The notes under the pieces: model-generated
Told to the model about the DNA's origin: nothing
The model's database searches: none
Seen by the model: the letters and a program-made list of their open reading frames with translations, nothing else
NCBI GenBank assembly: GCA_022592435.1
Contig: JABYQS010000429.1
Span: 1 to 22,930 of the forward strand
DNA from: Cerioporus squamosus
Taxonomy: Eukaryota; Basidiomycota; Agaricomycetes; Polyporales; Polyporaceae
Length of the DNA: 22,930 nucleotides
Reading direction: 5' to 3'
Shown here: in pieces, positions 20,303 through 22,930 of the stretch
How positions within the stretch are numbered: position 1 is the first letter of the stretch
How the letters are laid out: the number at the start of each line of letters is the position of its first letter
Program-made: the position numbers and the translations under genes

Positions 20303-21419
20303 ATGCCTAAAGGCAAAGGCAAAGGCAAAGGTCCAGAAGTTGCACAAGCTGCCTCGCCAGCAACCGAAACTCCCGGGGCGACGTTCCCCTTCGCGCGGTA
20401 CACGTCCGTCGTCGGGGTGCATACCTCTCTTCTCGCGTTCGGCGCACTCATTCTCCCCGCGTCCTCACCATCCTTGAACATCTTCGCGCAATGGGACTTC
20501 TCAAGTTCAGACCGGAGACCACCTCGCGATATCATGCAGGCACTCACGGAGAATCCTGCGCGGACGGTCGCTTGGATGTGCGCGAGTGCGATTCTGCTGC
20601 AGGGATGGTGGGCGAGCTGGATCAAGAAATGGGCAGTGAATCATCGCAAGGGTCGGGGAAGGCAGACAGCGCAGAAGAAGCCCAGAAGAAGCTGGAGAGG
20701 AAGGAGAGGAACACGGAGGATGTTACAGTGCGTACGCTCGTGTCTCGTCGCTGGCTAGTAACTCACAGAACATGCAGGCATATGCGCAGACAGCTGTCAT
20801 GACTATTGCGGGGTCCGTGGTGTTCTACGTCGTAACAGTACTATTTGGTGCACCTTTGTTGAGGCGAGTTATACATCTCTCTGCACTTGCGGACAGCCTG
20901 ACACCATGCAGTTATCCTCTACAGACCTACACAATGAGCCTACTCCTCTCCATCCTGACGGTGTTACCTCCCGCATACGTATTCGGACCACCGTCTTTCG
21001 GGTCTGACAGTCCCTCACTTGTGTCAAGACTGACATGGATTCGGCTCTTCGCAGAGCTCTCGTACGTGGTTTCGCCCTCTCCGTACCCATACACTAGCTC
21101 ACACCGCGCAGTCCGCGCACGCCTATCGAACGCGCCCTCGTGTACCCGGCCATCGGCGCAGTAAATGGGGCATGGCTAGGGGCCATACCATCGGCCTTGA
21201 CTGGGAACGCCCATGGCAGGTATGTCTGGCCTTCCCGCCCGCCACTGCGCTCCGCTCACTTCCTGGCAGGCATGGCCTCTCACGCCCGCATTCGGCGCCG
21301 TCGGCGGGTATATCGCGGGGTCCCTCGTCGCCTTGGCAGTCAGCGCGACGCTCGAGCTCGCCCAGGCCGACATCGCGCATCAGACCGAGAAGACTACAGT
21401 GAAATCCAAGGGGTCATGA
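20303..21419 (+). CDS. GPI11: GPI-anchor biosynthesis protein PIG-F/GPI11, five exons, with two apparent single-base deletions
   Basis: Exons 20303-20727, 20778-20863, 20912-21061, 21112-21219 and 21270-21419 encode about 306 residues once two missing bases are allowed for. PIG-F is an ER multi-pass protein that stabilises the ethanolamine-phosphate transferases adding the terminal bridge of the GPI anchor. Visible marks are a Lys-Gly repeat at the N-terminus, hydrophobic helices starting Val-Gly-Val-His-Thr, the Trp-Trp-Ala-x-Trp segment, Leu-Phe-Gly-Ala-Pro-Leu, Gly-Ala-Ile-Pro near 21180, and Asp-Trp-Glu-Arg-Pro-Trp-Gln before the last intron. The frame breaks between about 20621 and 20665 and again at about 21193-21200, where one C is missing before Leu-Asp-Trp. 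Intron 2 seems to use a GC donor. The gene is convergent with PHO13. Confidence 0.85.
20309..20332 (+). repeat. AAAGGC tandem repeat encoding Lys-Gly pairs
   Basis: Four copies of AAAGGC/T directly after the start codon of the PIG-F gene encode four Lys-Gly pairs. It is an in-frame hexanucleotide microsatellite, so its copy number can vary without breaking the frame. It gives the protein a basic cytosolic N-terminus. Confidence 0.85.
20864..20911 (+). other. Probable GC-AG intron in the PIG-F gene (48 bp)
   Basis: The sequence GAG|GCGAGT at 20861-20869 matches the extended consensus of non-canonical GC donors, and CCTGACACCATGCAG at the other end supplies a branch site and acceptor. Removing 48 bp keeps the frame and places Leu-Phe-Gly-Ala-Pro-Leu a few residues before the next helix, as in the family. 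Because 48 is a multiple of three and contains no stop, retention would simply insert 16 residues. Confidence 0.6.
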
Positions 21420-21611
21420 TACAGTACTAATGCATGATCGTTACCACTGCCGGTCCTACTTCTACTTCTACTTCTACATTTCTACAGGGTCCTCTAGGCA
21501 ATCGCGCACTCATTTAGAGCTTCTATAGCTCACTCCCGCTTGCTTTCCGAACCCGAATCATGTCTACTGCTGAAAGCCTAACTTCGCGTCGTCCGTGGGG
21601 TGCGAGCACAC
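21420..21611. other. Short convergent intergenic region holding both 3' UTRs
   Basis: Only 192 bp separate the PIG-F stop from the PHO13 stop. The stretch contains a TACTTC microsatellite and no open frame of note. Transcripts of the two genes probably overlap at their 3' ends. Confidence 0.7.
21457..21477 (+). repeat. TACTTC microsatellite
   Basis: Three perfect copies of TACTTC plus a partial fourth lie between the convergent PIG-F and PHO13 genes. Confidence 0.8.
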
Positions 21612-22746
21612 CTAGGAAAGCAGCACACGAAGGTCGCCGATCGAGTTCGTTACGTAGTCAGGGACCGTGGGCGACGCGTTGGACCCTGTGATCTCGCTCT
21701 CCTTCGTATTCCTGAAGCCCACAGCGACAGCATGAGGTCCCTGGTCTCGGTCTCAGAGAAGCATCCGAAGGCACGCACCGGTGTACGAGCAGGGTCGCCA
21801 ATCCGCCCGCCTTCCCAAACTCTATGTCGGTATTCAGACGGTCGCCGACCATGATAGTCCTCTTTGGGTCGAACTCGTGCCTGCGAAAACAATGCAACCT
21901 CGTAAACGCGCTCCGCCTCGTTCTCTCGCACACATGGCGCACGTACTTCGCCTTGATACAGTCCAGCATCGTCCCCTTCGGCTTTCCAATCGCGACCGGA
22001 TCCTTGCCTAACGCAAACCTCAACGGCGCGCTGACCGACCCGGCACCTGGGAGCAGGCCCTCCGCGTCGGGTAGGTGCTGTCCTCGTTCGTGACAAGGAA
22101 CGCGCAGCCCTCGTTCTGGAGGAGGTAGTTGAATGCCTTGGAGAGCTTCGTGTAGTTGATGGACGTGTCCAGTCCGCAGAGGACCGCGCCGACAGCTGGT
22201 CTGGCGTCCACTTCTTGAGAGAGAAGCTGGCGCGTGTTGTCTTCTGGGTCCTGCGGACGGGTGAATACGCGAGGTCTGGGGAGGCGATGGCGGAGCGCTC
22301 ACAGTACCACCGAGGTACGCAATGCCCTCGTCTCGGAGCTCTCCTCCAGCCCGTCCATGCCAATCACATAGACCTTCTTGTCCTTCGGCATCTTCATGAC
22401 GGACGAGATGTACACCGCAGCCGCATACGCGGACCCGTAGATCTCATCGACGTGCGCCTCGACGCCGAGCGAGTCGAACTTCTTCTTGTAGTTCTTCTTC
22501 CTCGACTTTGTTGCGTTGTTGGTCACGAACATCACCGCCTTCTCTTGTGGCAAGCCATATGAGCGTTGGCCGAGCAAGAGAGTAGATGGACAACGCACTG
22601 TGATGCCGCAGGAGCTGCAGGACCTCCGTTGCTCCGTCCACCAGGGTATCTCCCTGCCAGAGTACACCGTCGCAGTCGAACAGCCAGGTATCATACTTGT
22701 CCAGCAAGCTGATGTAGTCTTCGCGGGTGCTCAAGCGGGTAGCCAT
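21612..22746 (-). CDS. PHO13: HAD-superfamily 4-nitrophenylphosphatase / phosphoglycolate phosphatase (PHO13 type), five exons, with two apparent single-base deletions
   Basis: Reading leftwards, exons 22746-22599, 22543-22303, 22250-21947, 21880-21779 and 21711-21612 encode about 298 residues if two missing bases are allowed. PHO13/PGP enzymes are cytosolic Mg-dependent phosphatases that clear toxic glycolytic side products such as phosphoglycolate. HAD motif I is Phe-Asp-Cys-Asp-Gly-Val-Leu-Trp, motif II is Val-Thr-Asn-Asn, the motif III lysine is in Ile-Gly-Lys-Pro, and motif IV is Met-Val-Gly-Asp-Arg-Leu-Asn-Thr-Asp. The C-terminus carries Pro-Asp-Tyr-Val. Introns are 52-67 bp. The frame breaks at about 22333-22348, before the conserved Leu-Arg-Asp-Glu-Gly, and at about 22068-22073, before Gly-Leu-Leu-Pro-Gly-Ala-Gly. 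Either the sequence has errors or the gene is recently inactivated. Confidence 0.9.
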
Positions 22747-22930
22747 GGTGTGATGGTGGTGGTACAGGACCTGAGTACTTGAGTAGTAATACTGCCAGGC
22801 ATACTCCGTCAACGGCGCATACATAACCAATCACGCGCGAACATGATCCTTCCTCATCGATGACTCACTCAGCTGCCAAAGCCGGAGTTAGACATAGCAA
22901 TCGGGGCATTGTTCGCGGTACGAGGCGTTC
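22747..22930 (-). promoter_or_regulatory. Presumed PHO13 promoter and 5' UTR
   Basis: The 184 bp to the window edge lie upstream of the minus-strand PHO13 start. On the minus strand, a run of ACC/ATC triplets (CACCACCATCACACC) sits directly before the ATG. No TATA box or other clear motif was seen, and no other coding frame is supported. Confidence 0.4.

Noticed and set aside
21062..21111. Reading through PIG-F exon 3 without splicing
   Set aside because: The 50-bp GTACGT-GCGCAG intron restores the conserved Pro-Arg-Thr-Pro and Tyr-Pro-Ala segments; the read-through frame is unrelated.

Overview
The window looks like nuclear DNA of a filamentous basidiomycete, most likely an Agaricomycete. 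Coding exons are GC-rich and broken by many short introns (about 48-85 bp) with GTRNGT donors, CTRAY-like branch sites and YAG acceptors. The recognisable genes match typical mushroom or polypore families: a NoxB-type NADPH oxidase, an expanded fungal GNAT family, a small bZIP factor, a transaldolase-fold protein, the GPI-anchor protein PIG-F/GPI11 and a PHO13-type phosphatase. There is no operon logic, CRISPR array or prokaryotic signal. All exon models were built by hand from splice signals, reading phase and recalled family motifs, not from alignments.

Layout. 2-181 (+) is probably the C-terminal end of a secreted glycoside hydrolase family 28 enzyme. 1000-3379 (+) is a complete five-exon NoxB gene encoding 607 aa. 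3380-6848 has no gene I can name, but holds several intron-like signals on both strands. 6849-7912 (+) is a complete seven-exon GNAT acetyltransferase of 215 aa. 7913-12603 is the largest stretch without a named gene; around 11.3-11.7 kb the minus strand has a hydrophobic, partly spliceable segment that may be a relic of a fungal seven-helix membrane protein. 12604-13816 (+) is a six-exon bZIP transcription factor of 300 aa, followed by a weaker spliced candidate at 13981-14617. 16509-18613 (+) is a seven-exon protein with a transaldolase-like core that has lost the catalytic lysine and most other active-site residues. 18783-19309 (-) is a protein-like spliced fragment with an in-frame stop. 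20303-21419 (+) is PIG-F and 21612-22746 (-) is PHO13, in convergent arrangement.

The genes do not form a pathway. The most interesting points are: the transaldolase-like protein that appears to be a pseudoenzyme with a long basic, Pro/Ser-rich N-terminal extension; the bZIP gene, with a zipper split by a proline-containing linker and two tandem 9-nt-spaced splice acceptors inside its DNA-binding/zipper junction; and four single-base deletions in the two conserved genes at the right end, which suggest local sequence error or recent decay. I did not find a convincing new multi-gene defence or mobile system. The unexplained intergenic stretches are described with their limits.
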